Source of the DNA: Methylobacterium symbioticum | GTDB taxonomy: Bacteria; Pseudomonadota; Alphaproteobacteria; Rhizobiales; Beijerinckiaceae | Length of the DNA stretch: 64,000 nucleotides | Assembly: GCF_902141845.1 (NCBI RefSeq) | Contig: NZ_CABFPH010000016.1 | Coordinates: 1-64,000 of the forward strand | Reading direction: 5' to 3' | Shown here: one piece after another, positions 50,443 to 59,933 of the stretch | Numbering within the stretch: the stretch's first letter is position 1 | Layout: each line of letters starts with the position of its first letter | Program-made: the position numbers and the translations under genes | The notes under the pieces: generated by a model | What the model was told of the DNA's origin: nothing | The model's input: only the letters and a program-made list of their open reading frames with translations | The model's database searches: none

Positions 50443-51876
50443 TCAGCGGGCGCAGGTCACCGCCACCATCGCCGGCCGGATCGGGCCGGCCACGGCCCCG
50501 AGGCTCGCCGCGCCGCCCACAGCCGCGTCGCGCAGCGCCACCCCGTTTTCACCGAGGAAATTCCGAAGCTGCGCGCCCACAACGAGCGGCACCGCGAGCG
50601 GCGGCACCACGCCCGCGACCAGCCGCGGCGCAGCGGGATAGCGCGCGACGAGGCCGGCGAGGCGCCCGGCCCGATCAAGGACCGGTGCGCCGGCCGCCCC
50701 CGGCTGCAAGGGCGCGACGAGCCCGCCCGGCCCAGCCGTGCCGGGCGCGACCGCGACGCCCTCCGCGCCGGCCGCGAGCACGACGAGAGTCTCTTCTGAC
50801 GCAACGGGCTCCGCGCGCACGGCGAGCGGCACCGGCGCCGGCAGGCCCGACGCCTCCAGCAACGCCAGGCCACTCGCGGGATCGCCGCGCAGGAGCTTGG
50901 CCGCGGCGCCGCCGATCCGCGGCGCACAGCTCTCCACCACCGAGACTGCCGTCAGGACACGGTTCGGCGCCACCACGAGTCCGGTCCCGGCAATCCGGAC
51001 AGTCGCCGCCGGAGGTCTCGCGGCTGGCGACGGCGCGAGCGCGGGGGCTGCAGGGGTCACAGCGGCCACGGGAGCCGCCACCGCGTCCGGGAAAGGAACG
51101 AAGCTGTTGGCGATCGCGATGACGAGGCGGTCCACCTCGCCGGCAAGAGCCTGGTCGTAGCCGAGGGTGAAGCCGCGCACGCCCGCGGGCCCCGCGGCGT
51201 AGCGGACATACGAGCGCCCGCCCGCCGTCTCGGCAGTGACCACGATGAAATCCGGCCGCTTCAGCTTGTAGGTGACCCTGCGCTCCGGCATCGGCGCGGT
51301 GGCGCGCTCGAACAGGCCATCGAGATCGGCGGCGCCGGGCGGGAAGGCGCGGCTTTCCAGGGTCACCCGGCCGTCCGCGCTCTGCCAGCGGGTCCCGGCC
51401 GGCAGCGGCCCGGGCAGTGGGCTGCGCTTCGCGAGGAGCCGTTCCGGCACGCCGAGCACGGTGCCGCTTGCCGGATCCGCCTTCACGGTGAAGCGCGCCG
51501 CCTTCCGCGCGCCCTCCCCGGCCGCGAGGATCCTCGCCCGCACGGGCGGGGAGAGCGGGTCGCCACCTCCGTTGCGGGCCTGGAAGGCGTTCAGCGCCTC
51601 GAAGGTGCGCCGGCCGAAGGTTCCCGCGAGGACGCTGTTGTAGTCGCCGGTCCAGACCAGCGCGTCCTGTAGAGCCTTGCGCTCGGCCTCGGGCAGCGCC
51701 TCGAACGCGGCCTTGGCCGCCTCGAAGGCCGGATCGGCCGCGTATCCGGGAGCCGGTGTCTTCGCGGCCGGCTTCGGCGCCGGGACCTGACTTTGGCCCT
51801 GCGCGAGAATCTGCGTCGCCGTGGGCGCGGCGAAGCCAGCGGCGAGCAGGAGGGCGAGCCCGAGACGGCGCGGCAT
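50443..51876 (-). CDS. Secreted trypsin-fold protein with degenerate active site and N-terminal peptidoglycan-binding-like domain
   Basis: 477 residues: signal peptide (RRLGLALLLAAGFAAPTATQILAQ), a peptidoglycan-binding-like region (about 55-120: ALQDALVWTGDYNSVLAGTFGRRTFEALNAFQARNG), a middle domain and a trypsin-like domain (about 295-440). At the three positions where HtrA-type proteases carry the catalytic triad, this one reads VLTAVSVV (His to Ser 312), DPASGLALL (Asp to Gly 336) and PGAAGAPVL (Ser to Ala 395), so it cannot be a serine protease. A binding or scaffold role is likely. Diverges by 217 bp from the macroglobulin gene. ATG 51876. Confidence 0.8.
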   Translation of the reverse strand: MPRRLGLALLLAAGFAAPTATQILAQGQSQVPAPKPAAKTPAPGYAADPAFEAAKAAFEALPEAERKALQDALVWTGDYNSVLAGTFGRRTFEALNAFQARNGGGDPLSPPVRARILAAGEGARKAARFTVKADPASGTVLGVPERLLAKRSPLPGPLPAGTRWQSADGRVTLESRAFPPGAADLDGLFERATAPMPERRVTYKLKRPDFIVVTAETAGGRSYVRYAAGPAGVRGFTLGYDQALAGEVDRLVIAIANSFVPFPDAVAAPVAAVTPAAPALAPSPAARPPAATVRIAGTGLVVAPNRVLTAVSVVESCAPRIGGAAAKLLRGDPASGLALLEASGLPAPVPLAVRAEPVASEETLVVLAAGAEGVAVAPGTAGPGGLVAPLQPGAAGAPVLDRAGRLAGLVARYPAAPRLVAGVVPPLAVPLVVGAQLRNFLGENGVALRDAAVGGAASLGAVAGPIRPAMVAVTCAR

Positions 51877-52093
51877 GGGCGCTGATTCCCATCAGAAAAT
51901 CCGCTGCGAAGGTGGCAGGCCCGCCGGGCGAAAGCCAGAGCGCTGGCTGGGACGCGCGCCGACACGCGTGCTGCCGCGTGCGCCATCACGTGCGGGCAGG
52001 CACGATGGGCCGATTGCGGCGGCTGCGGCAGATGCTACCGTCCGGCTCCGTCGCGCCGGATTCGTCCGGCCGGGGAGAGCCGCGGAGCGGGTG

Positions 52094-55000
52094 ATGGCGG
52101 GTTCGTCGGGTATCGTGCGCCGTCTGGCGCTGCTCGCAGGCGCCCTCGCGCTGGCAGGCCCTGCCGCCGCCCAGCCAGCGTCACCGCCCGCCGCACAGGC
52201 GCTGACGAAGCCCGCCACCAAGCCCACGACGAGGAAGACCTTCCAGCGTGAGGCCCTGGCCTCCGCCGGCGCACGCCTGGAGACGGCGCTCGCGGCCGAG
52301 GCCAACGCACCCGGCCGGAGCGCCGCGCAGGCACGGCGCGACGGCGAGGCGCAGTTTCAGAGCGGACATCCCGCGGCTGCCCTACCCCTCCTTGCGGCGG
52401 CGGTGGCGGCGGATCCCGCCGATCCGCAGAACTGGCTCGCCTACGCGCGCGCCGCGGACGCGCTCGGCAATGACGAGAAGGCCGGCAGCTACAACGACCG
52501 CTACCGCCGCCGTCAGGCCGCCCTCGCGGCGGCGTACCAAGCCTACCTGCGGGCGGGCTCGCCCCAGGCGGAGGCCCGGGCGCTCGCCTTCCTCGGCGAG
52601 GCGCAGGCGCGCCAGTCCGAGTGGCGCCCGGCGCTGGAGGCCTACCGCGCGAGCCTCGCCCTCGACGACCGCGAGCCCGTGCGCGAGACCTACGAGGCGC
52701 TGCGCGAGGAACACGGCTTCCGCATCCTCGACTACAAGGTCGATGCGGATGCCGCCGCGCCGCGGGCCTGCTTCACCTTCTCGGAGACGCTGGCGCCCAA
52801 GACCGACTTCACGCCCTTCGTCGCGGTCTCGGGCGCGGCGAACGCCGCCGTGACGGCGGAGGGCTCGCAGGTCTGCGTGGACGGGTTGAAGCATGGCGGC
52901 CAGTACGCCGTGGTTCTGCGCCAGGGTCTGCCCTCCTCGGTGGGCGAGAGCCTGCTGAAGGCCGCCGATTACGAGATCTACGTCCGCGACCGCTCGCCCC
53001 AGGTGCGGTTCACGGGACGCAACTACGTCCTGCCGCGTACCGGCCAGGCCGGCGTGCCGCTCCTCTCCGTCAATGCGCCAAAGCTCGACGTGGAGGTGCT
53101 GCGCATCGGCGATCGCGGCCTGCTGCCCGCCCTCCGCTCGGAGGAGTTCCTGAGCCAGCTCAGCGGCGCCACCGCGCAGACCATCGCCGAGCAGAAGGGC
53201 GTGCGCGTCTGGAAGGGCACCCTGGAGACGGCCAAGGCCGAGCAGAACCAGGAGGCCGTGACCGCCTTCCCCGTGCTGCAGGCGGTCGGGCGACTGGAGC
53301 CCGGCATCTACATCATGCAGGCCGCGCCCACAGGCCTCGCCGCGGCGGGCGAGGAGGTCTCCTACGAGCAGAAGGCGACGCAGTGGTTCGTCGTCTCCGA
53401 CCTCGGCCTCACCGCCTTCAAGGGCCGCGACGGGGTGCATGTCGTCCTACGCTCGCTGGCCTCCGCAGAGGCCGTGGCGAATGCCGAGATCCGCCTGATC
53501 GCCCGCAACAACGAGGTGCTGGCGACCCGCAGGACCGATGCGCGGGGCTATGCCGCTTTCGATCCGGGCCTCGCCCGCGGCGAGGGCGGCATCGCCCCGG
53601 GCCTCGTGGTCGCGCAGAGCGGCGAGGATTACGGCTTCCTCGACCTCGACCTCTCGGCCTTCGACCTCACCGACCGCGGCGTGAAGGGCCGGCCCGATGC
53701 GGGCGCGGTGGAGGCCTACCTCTTCCCTGAGCGCGGGGTCTATCGCTCCGGCGAGACGGTGCAGCTCACCGCGCTCCTGCGCGACGCGAAGGGCGCTACT
53801 GTGCCGAACCTGCCGCTCACCCTCGTGATCCGGCGCCCGGACGGCGTCGAGTACCGGCGCGTCCAGGTTCCCGACCAGGGCCTCGGCGGACGCAGCCTGT
53901 CGCTGCCCCTGCTCTCGAACGCGATGCACGGCACCTGGCGGATCGCCGCCTATACCGATCCGAAGGCGCCCGCCCTCGGCGAGGCGAGCTTCCTCTTGGA
54001 GGACTATGTCCCCGAGCGGATGGAGATCGACCTGAAGCCGGTCAAGGCCGCGCTCCGCAAGGGCGAGCCGGCCGAAATCGCGGTCTCGGCGCGCTACCTC
54101 TACGGCGCACCGGGTTCCGGCCTCGACGTGTCGGGTAGCGTCGCGGTGCAGGCCGCAACCGGCAGCGGCATCCCGGGGCTCGAGGGCTTCACGGTCGGAC
54201 TCGACGACGAATCCTTCGAAGCCACCACGCAGGAGATCGAGGGGCACGGCACCACCGACGCCAAGGGCTCCGCCGCGATGACCGTTCCGGTGCCGAACCC
54301 GGCGAGCCCGCGGCCGCTGGAAGCGAAGATCACGCTGGCGGTCGGCGAGCCGGGCGGCCGGGCGGTCTCGCGCAGCCTCACTCTGCCGATCCTGCCCGAC
54401 GGACCGGTCCTCGCCATCCGCAAGGGTTTCGGAAGCGACCTCGCCGAGGGCGCGACCGCGACCTTCGACGTGGCGATGGCGACGCCCGAGGGCCGCCGCC
54501 TCGCGCAGGGCGGCGTGACCTGGACCCTGTCGCGGATCGAGCAGACCTATCAATGGTACCGCGCGGACGGGCGCTGGTCCTTCGAGCCGGTGAAGTCGGT
54601 GCGCCGGATCGCCGATGGCAGCCTCGCTCTGACCCCCGACGCGCCGGGGCGGATCGCGACACCGCTCAGCTTCGGCCGATACCGCCTGGAGGTCGCCGCG
54701 CCCGGCGAGGGCGCGCACCAAGCGGCGCAGGCCGCCAGCGTGACCTTCGAGGTCGGCTGGGGCGGCTCCGAGACCGCCGACGTGCCCGACCGCCTCGATC
54801 TGACCCTCGACAAGGCGGCCTACGCTTCAGGCGAGACCCTGCGGGCCCGACTCGCGCCGAAATTCCGCGGCCGGGCGACCCTCGCCGTGGTCAGCGACAA
54901 GGTGCACGAGGTCCTGGACGTGGCGGTGCCGGAGGGCGGCGCCACCGTCGCCATCCCCGTGAAGGCCGAATGGGGCGCGGGCGCCTATCTGATCGCCACC

Positions 55001-57412
55001 GCCTACCGCCCCCTCGACCAGGCGGCCAAGCGCCTGCCGGGCCGGGCACTCGGGCTCGCCTGGTTCTCCGTCGATCGCGGCGCGCGCGGCCTGGAGGTGG
55101 CGGTCGATGCGCCCCAGAAGGTGCGTCCGCGCCAGGACCTCACCCTGCCGGTGCGCCTGACCGGGCTGAAGCCCGGCGAGGAGGCGCGCATCACCGTGGC
55201 GATGGTCGATGTCGGCATCCTCAACCTCACCCGCTACGAGGCGCCCGACCCGACGATGTTCTTCTTCGGCCAGAAGGCCCTCTCGACCCAGATCCGCGAC
55301 GTCTACGGATACCTGATCGACGGCATGCAGGGCACGCTCGGCGCGATCCGTTCCGGCGGCGATGCCGGCGCGGGGGAGCTTGCCGACTCGCCCCCGACCC
55401 AGGCGCCCCTCGCCCTCTACTCGGGCGTGGTCACGGTCGGGCCGGACGGGCGCGCCGCGGTGACCTTCCCGATCCCCGCCTTCAACGGCACCGGTCGGGT
55501 GATGGTGACCGCCTGGAGCGGCAGCCGCACCGGCCAAGCCCAGGCCGACGTGGTGATCCGCGACCCGGTGGTGCTCACCGGTACCCTGCCGCGCTTCCTC
55601 AATGCGGGCGACCGCTCGCGATTCTTCGTCGCCCTCGACAATGTCGAGGGTCAGGCCGGCGAATACACGGTCGATCTCGATCTGGCGGGGCCGGTGCTCG
55701 TCGGCGCCGAGGCGGCGCAGAGCCGGCTGACGCTCGCTGCCGGGGCCAAGGGCCAGCTCGTGGTGCCGCTGACCGCGGCCGGCCCAGGCACGGCGCGGCT
55801 CGACCTCAACCTCTCGGGGCCCGGCCTGCCCGCGGGCGTCGGCCAGAGCTTCACCCTGCCCATCTCGCCCGGCACCGGAGCCCTGGTGCGACGCAGCCTG
55901 CGCAACCTGGAGCCCGGCGCCAGCCTGCAGATCACGCCGGACCTTCTCGCCGACATCCTGCCCGGCACCGGCACGGTCTCCGTCTCGGCCTCCGCCCTGC
56001 CGGGGCTCGACGTGGCCGCGCTGCTGCAGGCCCTCGACCGCTACCCCTATGGCTGCTCCGAGCAGGTGGTGAGCCGGGCGATGCCGCTCCTCTACGTCAA
56101 CAGCTTGGCGAGTCTCGACAAGCTCGCCATCGACGACGGGCTGGATGAACGGATCCGCGGAGCGATCGACCGCGTGCTGTCGCGCCAGGATTCGAGCGGC
56201 GATTTCGGCCTGTGGTCGGCGCAGGGATCGAACGACCTCTGGCTCGACGCCTACGTGACCGACTTCCTGACGCGGGCTCGCGAACGCAACTTCGCGGTGC
56301 CGCAGACCGCCTTTACCCTCGCCCTCGACCGCCTGCGCAACGCCGTGGCCAACACCACCGAGGTGCGCGAGGGCGGCCTCGACCTCGCCTACGCGGCCTA
56401 CGTTCTCGCCCGCAACGGCCGGCCAGTGAGCGGGGATCTGCGCTACCTCGCCGACACCAAGCTCGGCGACTTTACGACCCCACTCGCCCGCGCGCAGATC
56501 GCCGCGGCGCTGGCGCTGCTGGGCGACCGCACCCGCGCCGCCAAGGCGCTCGATTCCGCCCTCGGCGTGCTGAAGAGCGCGCGCGACGGGCAGGGCTACC
56601 GGGCCGATTACGGCTCGCGCCTGCGCGACGGGGCGGGCGTGCTCGCGCTCGCCGCCGAGTCGGGACTCGCCCGCGACGCCCTTACCCCCGTCGCCGCGGT
56701 GCTGACCGAGGAGCGCGCCTCGGGCCGCACCACCAGCACGCAGGAGAATGCCTGGATGGTGCTGGCCGCTGCCGGCCTGACCAAGGAGGCCCAGAGCCTG
56801 TCCTTCAGCCTCGACGGCGCGCCGCTGACGGGCCCGCTCGCCCGCACCTATCGGGCCGCCGCCCTCGAGGCAAAGCCGGTGACGCTGGTGAATACCGGCC
56901 GGGCGCCGGTTCAGGTGGCTTTGGGCATCAACGGGAATCCGATCGCGCCCGAGCCCGCGGAATCGCGCGGCTACGCGATCGAGCGGAGCTATCACCGCCT
57001 CGACGGCACCGCCGTCGATCCGGCCCAGGGCATCCGCCAGAACGACCGCCTCGTGGTGGTTCTCAAGGTGACCGAGAAGCAGGCGAGCGCCGCCCGCCTC
57101 CTCCTCGTCGACCGTCTGCCCGCGGGCCTCGAGATCGACAACCCGAAGCTCCTCGACGCGGACGCCGTCCAGGGCCTCAGCTTCGTGAAGACCGACGTCG
57201 CACCGGCCCATACCGAGTTCCGCGACGACCGCTTCGTGGCTGCCTACGACCGGACACCGGAGCAATCGGCGTTCTTCACCGTGGCCTACACGGTGCGCGC
57301 CGTCTCGCCCGGCAGCTACGTGCATCCGGGCGCCACGGTGGAGGACATGTACCGCCCCGAGCGCTTCGGCCGGACCGCCTTCGGCGCGGTCGAGATCACG
57401 GCGGCGCGGTAG
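52094..57412 (+). CDS. yfhM: Bacterial alpha-2-macroglobulin (YfhM-like) with TPR-like N-terminus
   Basis: 1772 residues. Signal peptide (VRRLALLAGALALAGPAAAQ) without lipobox cysteine, then a helical TPR-like region (about 70-200), MG domains and the thioester domain: YPYGCSEQVVSRAMPLLYVN (Cys about 1321, Gln about 1324). The CxEQ motif is intact, so a protease-trapping thioester is possible. The family is thought to trap proteases that breach the outer membrane and is classically paired with PBP1C for repair, as here. ATG 52094; GTG 52091 is also possible. A pseudo-protease gene diverges from it. Confidence 0.93.
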   Translation: MAGSSGIVRRLALLAGALALAGPAAAQPASPPAAQALTKPATKPTTRKTFQREALASAGARLETALAAEANAPGRSAAQARRDGEAQFQSGHPAAALPLLAAAVAADPADPQNWLAYARAADALGNDEKAGSYNDRYRRRQAALAAAYQAYLRAGSPQAEARALAFLGEAQARQSEWRPALEAYRASLALDDREPVRETYEALREEHGFRILDYKVDADAAAPRACFTFSETLAPKTDFTPFVAVSGAANAAVTAEGSQVCVDGLKHGGQYAVVLRQGLPSSVGESLLKAADYEIYVRDRSPQVRFTGRNYVLPRTGQAGVPLLSVNAPKLDVEVLRIGDRGLLPALRSEEFLSQLSGATAQTIAEQKGVRVWKGTLETAKAEQNQEAVTAFPVLQAVGRLEPGIYIMQAAPTGLAAAGEEVSYEQKATQWFVVSDLGLTAFKGRDGVHVVLRSLASAEAVANAEIRLIARNNEVLATRRTDARGYAAFDPGLARGEGGIAPGLVVAQSGEDYGFLDLDLSAFDLTDRGVKGRPDAGAVEAYLFPERGVYRSGETVQLTALLRDAKGATVPNLPLTLVIRRPDGVEYRRVQVPDQGLGGRSLSLPLLSNAMHGTWRIAAYTDPKAPALGEASFLLEDYVPERMEIDLKPVKAALRKGEPAEIAVSARYLYGAPGSGLDVSGSVAVQAATGSGIPGLEGFTVGLDDESFEATTQEIEGHGTTDAKGSAAMTVPVPNPASPRPLEAKITLAVGEPGGRAVSRSLTLPILPDGPVLAIRKGFGSDLAEGATATFDVAMATPEGRRLAQGGVTWTLSRIEQTYQWYRADGRWSFEPVKSVRRIADGSLALTPDAPGRIATPLSFGRYRLEVAAPGEGAHQAAQAASVTFEVGWGGSETADVPDRLDLTLDKAAYASGETLRARLAPKFRGRATLAVVSDKVHEVLDVAVPEGGATVAIPVKAEWGAGAYLIATAYRPLDQAAKRLPGRALGLAWFSVDRGARGLEVAVDAPQKVRPRQDLTLPVRLTGLKPGEEARITVAMVDVGILNLTRYEAPDPTMFFFGQKALSTQIRDVYGYLIDGMQGTLGAIRSGGDAGAGELADSPPTQAPLALYSGVVTVGPDGRAAVTFPIPAFNGTGRVMVTAWSGSRTGQAQADVVIRDPVVLTGTLPRFLNAGDRSRFFVALDNVEGQAGEYTVDLDLAGPVLVGAEAAQSRLTLAAGAKGQLVVPLTAAGPGTARLDLNLSGPGLPAGVGQSFTLPISPGTGALVRRSLRNLEPGASLQITPDLLADILPGTGTVSVSASALPGLDVAALLQALDRYPYGCSEQVVSRAMPLLYVNSLASLDKLAIDDGLDERIRGAIDRVLSRQDSSGDFGLWSAQGSNDLWLDAYVTDFLTRARERNFAVPQTAFTLALDRLRNAVANTTEVREGGLDLAYAAYVLARNGRPVSGDLRYLADTKLGDFTTPLARAQIAAALALLGDRTRAAKALDSALGVLKSARDGQGYRADYGSRLRDGAGVLALAAESGLARDALTPVAAVLTEERASGRTTSTQENAWMVLAAAGLTKEAQSLSFSLDGAPLTGPLARTYRAAALEAKPVTLVNTGRAPVQVALGINGNPIAPEPAESRGYAIERSYHRLDGTAVDPAQGIRQNDRLVVVLKVTEKQASAARLLLVDRLPAGLEIDNPKLLDADAVQGLSFVKTDVAPAHTEFRDDRFVAAYDRTPEQSAFFTVAYTVRAVSPGSYVHPGATVEDMYRPERFGRTAFGAVEITAAR

Positions 57413-57439
57413 GGCGGTGGGCAGGCCGCTGCCTCCGCT

Positions 57440-57596
57440 CCCTCCCCCCTTTGCGGGGGAGGGTGGCCCGCGAAGCGGGTCGGGAGAGGGGAACCCCGTT
57501 TCCGGAGGAAGCGGAGCAGGCGTGACAGGCGCCGCTTCCTCCCGCACCGCCACACCCCTCTCCCGACCCCTGCTCACGCGGGGGCCATCCTCCCCC
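57440..57596. repeat. Long imperfect inverted repeat between macroglobulin and PBP1C genes
   Basis: GGGGGAGGGTGGCCCGCG..GGGTCGGGAGAGGGG (57455-57491) pairs with the reverse-complemented CCCCTCTCCCGACCCC..GGGGGCCATCCTCCCCC (57555-57596). This type of GGGAGGGTGGCCCGCGAAGCGGG element is a common Hyphomicrobiales intergenic palindrome. It separates two genes that normally sit tightly together. Confidence 0.75.
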
Positions 57597-57635
57597 ATCC
57601 CAAGTCGGGCCTGCCCGACCTGGGCAGAGAAGAGC

Positions 57636-57659
57636 GGACCTCGGACAAGCCCGAGGTCC
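57636..57659 (+). promoter_or_regulatory. 9-bp hairpin immediately before the PBP1C start codon
   Basis: GGACCTCGG (57636-57644) and CCGAGGTCC (57651-57659) form a perfect stem with a 6-base loop, ending one base before the proposed GTG at 57660. The GAGG in the right arm is the only nearby ribosome-binding candidate and is buried in the stem, suggesting translational control or a different start. Confidence 0.45.
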
Positions 57660-59720
57660 GTGGGGGGCGGGAGATCGTGGTGGCTCCTTGTCCTCGCCGT
57701 CCCGGCTCTGGCGGCGGGCCTGCTCGCCCTCCGCCCGTTCTTCGCCCTGCCGCCCCTCGACCTCGCGCAGGCCGAGTTGCGCTCGACCATCGTCACCGAC
57801 CGCTCGGGCACCCTGTTGCGCCCCTTCGCCACCGCGGACGGACGCTGGCGCCTGCCGGTACGCATGGAATCCGTCGATCCGCGCTTCATCGCCATGCTGA
57901 CCGCCTACGAGGACCGGCGCTTCGCCGAGCATGGCGGCGTCGATCCCGCCGCTTTGCTGCGGGCAGCCGGCCAGTGGCTGCGGCACGGGCGCATCGTGTC
58001 GGGGGGGTCGACCCTGTCGATGCAGGTGGCCCGCCTCGTGGAGCCGCGGGCCGAGCGCTCGCTGGCAGCGAAGCTGCGCCAGATGCTGCGCGCCCACGCG
58101 CTGGAGGCGCGGCTCGGCAAACACGGCGTGCTCGATCTCTACTTGGCCCTCGCCCCCTATGGCGGGCCCGTCGAGGGCGTGCGGGCGGCGTCGCTCGCCT
58201 ATCTCGGCCGCGAGCCGGCTCGGCTCTCCTTTGCCGAGGCCGCCCTACTCGTCGCCCTGCCGCAGGCACCCGAGGCGCGCCGGCCCGACCGCTTCCCTGA
58301 ACGGGCGCGGCGGGCCCGCGACCGGGTGCTCGACATCGTCGCCGCCCGCGGCCTGATCACCCAGGCGGAGGCCCAAGCGGCCAAGGCCGAGCCGGTGCCG
58401 GCCCGGCGCCGGCCCTTCCCGATGCTGGCAGCCCACGCCGCGGAGGCGGCTTTGGCCGCCGATCCGGAGGCGCGCGTGATCCGCCTCGGCCTCGACGCGC
58501 GCCTGCAGGCGAGCCTCGAAGCACTGGCTGGCGAGCGCGCGGCGGCCGCAGGGCCCGGCCTGTCGGCGGCCATCCTCGTCCTCGACAATGCGACGGGCAC
58601 CGTGCTCGCCCAGGTCGGCAGCGCCGGCTATCTCGACGCGGACCGGCGCGGCGCCATCGACATGACCCAGGCCGTGCGCTCGCCCGGCTCGGCGCTGAAA
58701 CCCTTCATCTACGCGCTCGCCTTCGAGACCGGGCTCGCCCATCCCGAGACCCTGCTGGAGGACCGGCCCGCCCGCTTCGCCGCGACCTATGCGCCGGAGA
58801 ATTTCGACCTGACCTACCAGGGGACGGTGACCGCCCGGCGCGCCCTGCAGCTCTCGCTGAACGTGCCCGCAGTGGAGCTTCTGGAGGCGGTGGGTCCGGC
58901 CCGCTTCATCGCTCGCCTGCGCGCGGGCGGGGCGAACATCCTGCTGCCACGCGACGCCGCCCCCGGCCTGCCGGTGGCGCTCGGCGGCCTCGGCATCACG
59001 CTCACCGACCTCGCGCGGCTCTATGCCGGCCTCGCCCGGGGCGGGGCGGTGCCGCCCGTGACCCGCCGGATCGACCAGCCGCCGGCGGAGGACGAGCGGC
59101 GCATCGCCGAGCCGGTGGCTGCCTGGTACGTCGCCGATACCCTGCGCGGGGCCCCGCCCCCCGAGAACGCACTGCCGAACCGCATCGCCTACAAGACCGG
59201 CACCTCCTTCGGCTACCGCGACGCCTGGGCGGTGGGCTTCGATCGGCGCATCACCGTCGCTGTCTGGGTGGGCCGGGCGGACGGCTCCGCGGTGCCGGGC
59301 CTCGTCGGACGGCTCGTCGCCGCGCCGATTCTGTTCGACGCCTTCAGCCGCTACGGCGGCGAGCCTGTCCCGGTGCCCCGTCCCGGGGGCGTGCTCGCGG
59401 CGACCAATGCCGCCCTGCCCCCGCCCCTGCGCCACATCTGGGCCGAGCGGACGCCCCCGGGCGCGGCGCAGCCCCTGAAGATCGCCTATCCGCCGGACGG
59501 CGCCCGGATCGACCTCGGCCTCGGCGAGGGCCGAGCCGCGGGCCTCGCGCTCAAGGCACTCGGCGGGGTGCCGCCGCTGACTTGGATGGTCAACAGCCTG
59601 CCCGTCGAGGTGAGCGCCCGCCGCCAGTCGGAATGGAGGCCGGACGGGGCCGGCTTTGCGCGCATCTCCGTGCTCGACGCGGCCGGCGGCAGCGACAGCG
59701 TCGTGGTCCGCATCGAGTGA
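57660..59720 (+). CDS. pbpC: Penicillin-binding protein 1C (bifunctional GT51/transpeptidase)
   Basis: 686 residues. N-terminal anchor (WWLLVLAVPALAAGLLALRPFFAL), GT51 domain with TAYEDRRFAEHGGVDP (Glu about 84) and SGGSTLSMQVARLVEP, transpeptidase domain with SPGSALKPF (Ser about 344, Lys about 347), SLN and KTGTSFGYRDAW (Lys about 512), then a PBP1C-type C-terminal domain (YPPDGARIDLGL, WMVNSLPVE). It pairs with the upstream macroglobulin as in E. coli yfhM-pbpC. GTG 57660 is proposed because longer frames would read through a palindromic repeat. The start is uncertain. Confidence 0.9.
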   Translation: MGGGRSWWLLVLAVPALAAGLLALRPFFALPPLDLAQAELRSTIVTDRSGTLLRPFATADGRWRLPVRMESVDPRFIAMLTAYEDRRFAEHGGVDPAALLRAAGQWLRHGRIVSGGSTLSMQVARLVEPRAERSLAAKLRQMLRAHALEARLGKHGVLDLYLALAPYGGPVEGVRAASLAYLGREPARLSFAEAALLVALPQAPEARRPDRFPERARRARDRVLDIVAARGLITQAEAQAAKAEPVPARRRPFPMLAAHAAEAALAADPEARVIRLGLDARLQASLEALAGERAAAAGPGLSAAILVLDNATGTVLAQVGSAGYLDADRRGAIDMTQAVRSPGSALKPFIYALAFETGLAHPETLLEDRPARFAATYAPENFDLTYQGTVTARRALQLSLNVPAVELLEAVGPARFIARLRAGGANILLPRDAAPGLPVALGGLGITLTDLARLYAGLARGGAVPPVTRRIDQPPAEDERRIAEPVAAWYVADTLRGAPPPENALPNRIAYKTGTSFGYRDAWAVGFDRRITVAVWVGRADGSAVPGLVGRLVAAPILFDAFSRYGGEPVPVPRPGGVLAATNAALPPPLRHIWAERTPPGAAQPLKIAYPPDGARIDLGLGEGRAAGLALKALGGVPPLTWMVNSLPVEVSARRQSEWRPDGAGFARISVLDAAGGSDSVVVRIE

Positions 59721-59726
59721 GCGGAG

Positions 59727-59812
59727 TCTGGGTGTCGAGAGGGGTACCCCTCTCGCGGGTCCAGGGCGGAGCCTTGAAACCGGTCGGGACTTCGACCCGG
59801 CACCCAACCCAC
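59727..59812. repeat. Palindromic repeat, copy C of a three-copy family (inverted)
   Basis: Contains GTGTCGAGAGGGGTACCCCTCTCGCGGGTCCAGGG in pieces: the stem GAGAGGGG/CCCCTCTC followed by GCGGGTCCAGGGCGGAGC, the reverse complement of the right half of copies A and B. It lies just after the pbpC stop on the opposite orientation. Confidence 0.75.
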
Positions 59813-59933
59813 CGACGGGTCCCTCAAAATCCCGGGTACTCGCGACAGCGACGGAGGATCACAATCTACAGGTCTATCAAGATTCACGTTTCATCAATGG
59901 GTTGCGCCTAGTGCTCCTCCTTGGAGAGGTCGG

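Noticed and set aside
57417-57659. N-terminal extension of PBP1C of about 80 residues
   Set aside because: It would be encoded by a palindromic intergenic repeat and has no coding character; a later GTG just before the membrane anchor is more credible.
54827-57895. A 1022-residue antisense frame over the macroglobulin
   Set aside because: Composition is His/Arg/Gly-rich without motifs; the opposite strand encodes an unmistakable macroglobulin.
14158-59812. CRISPR array from repeated motifs
   Set aside because: The repeats are far apart, palindromic and imperfect; there is no regular repeat-spacer pattern and no cas gene.
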